This document shows, piece by piece, positions 5,107-5,337 of a DNA stretch of 5,337 nucleotides (its first letter is position 1; the number at the start of each line of letters is the position of its first letter). The translations under genes and the position numbers were made by a program. The stretch is from Shimia sp041624275 (GTDB lineage: Bacteria > Pseudomonadota > Alphaproteobacteria > Rhodobacterales > Rhodobacteraceae), in the NCBI RefSeq assembly GCF_041624275.1, contig NZ_JBFJVE010000199.1, positions 1 to 5,337 of the forward strand. The letters run 5' to 3'. Under the pieces are notes generated by a model. It was not told the origin of the DNA. It saw nothing but the letters and a program-made list of their open reading frames with translations, and ran no database searches.

Positions 5107-5337
5107 CTAATTGGTGATGATCTCCGGCCCCATGAAGGTATTGGGCAGGAAGGTCGACAGCCACGGGATGTAGGTCACCATGATCAGGAACACGAAGAGC
5201 ACGGCCAGGAAGGGCAGTGCGGCGCGCACCACGCTCATCATCGGCATGCCCGCCACCCCGGAGGTCACGAAGAGGTTCAGCCCCACAGGTGGCGTGATCA
5301 TCCCGATCTCCATGTTGACCACCATGATGATGCCAAG
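5107..5337 (-). CDS. TRAP transporter large permease subunit, DctM type (C-terminal part only)
   Basis: Only the last 76 residues are in the window; the 5' part lies beyond 5337, so no start can be given. The segment NMEIGMITPPVGLNLFV is the characteristic DctM C-terminal signature. It is followed by a linker and a long hydrophobic helix (ALPFLAVLFVFLIMVTYIPWL) ending in LPNTFMGPEIITN and TAG. DctM is the multi-pass inner-membrane channel subunit of TRAP transporters. It works with a small DctQ subunit and a periplasmic DctP binding protein to import organic acids or related solutes using an ion gradient. The substrate cannot be read from this piece. The gene converges on tpiA and shares the terminator at 5053-5090. 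Confidence 0.93.
   Translation of the reverse strand, partial: LGIIMVVNMEIGMITPPVGLNLFVTSGVAGMPMMSVVRAALPFLAVLFVFLIMVTYIPWLSTFLPNTFMGPEIITN

Overview
The window is GC-rich bacterial chromosomal DNA. Its gene content and protein wording (Tgt, SufT, TpiA and a TRAP-type DctM tail) suggest an alphaproteobacterium, most likely family Rhodobacteraceae. The family assignment is inferred from protein and intergenic style, not from a search. No rRNA, tRNA, CRISPR array, insertion sequence or phage gene was seen. No intergenic stretch exceeds 300 bases; the largest, 3988-4222, is 235 bases.

Layout from left to right. (1) Bases 1-1742, minus strand: two tandem paralogous genes of the WcbI-like putative acetyltransferase type. 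The copy at 963-1742 keeps the N-terminal G-N-C-Q motif. The copy at 87-860 carries G-K-A-Q instead. A possible terminator follows them at 13-45. (2) 1868-2998, minus strand: tgt, queuine tRNA-ribosyltransferase. Its stop codon lies in a 15-bp unit repeated three times, which gives three in-frame TAA codons. The three minus-strand genes run in the order tgt, WcbI-like copy B, WcbI-like copy A, with gaps of 125 and 102 bases. They could be one transcript or have separate promoters. (3) 2999-3155: divergent promoter region between tgt and sufT. (4) 3156-3987, plus strand: sufT (DUF59/MIP18 family), then an A-type Fe-S carrier (IscA/SufA/HesB family). Each has its own recognisable sigma-70-like promoter. 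(5) 4223-4966, plus strand: tpiA, triose-phosphate isomerase, preceded by a 235-base GC-rich gap. (6) 4967-5106: a branched inverted-repeat element followed by a 16-bp-stem bidirectional terminator. These separate tpiA from the convergent TRAP transporter gene. (7) 5107-5337, minus strand: the C-terminal end of a dctM-type TRAP transporter large permease, cut by the window edge.

Functionally this is mostly conserved housekeeping: tRNA modification, Fe-S cluster maturation, glycolysis and solute uptake. The genes do not form one pathway. SufT and the A-type carrier are likely partners in delivering Fe-S clusters. I found no convincing new multi-gene system. The best leads are the WcbI-like pair with a diverged motif in one copy, the triplicated stop-codon repeat at the end of tgt (with a similar repeat at the end of sufT), and the three-way-junction element downstream of tpiA.
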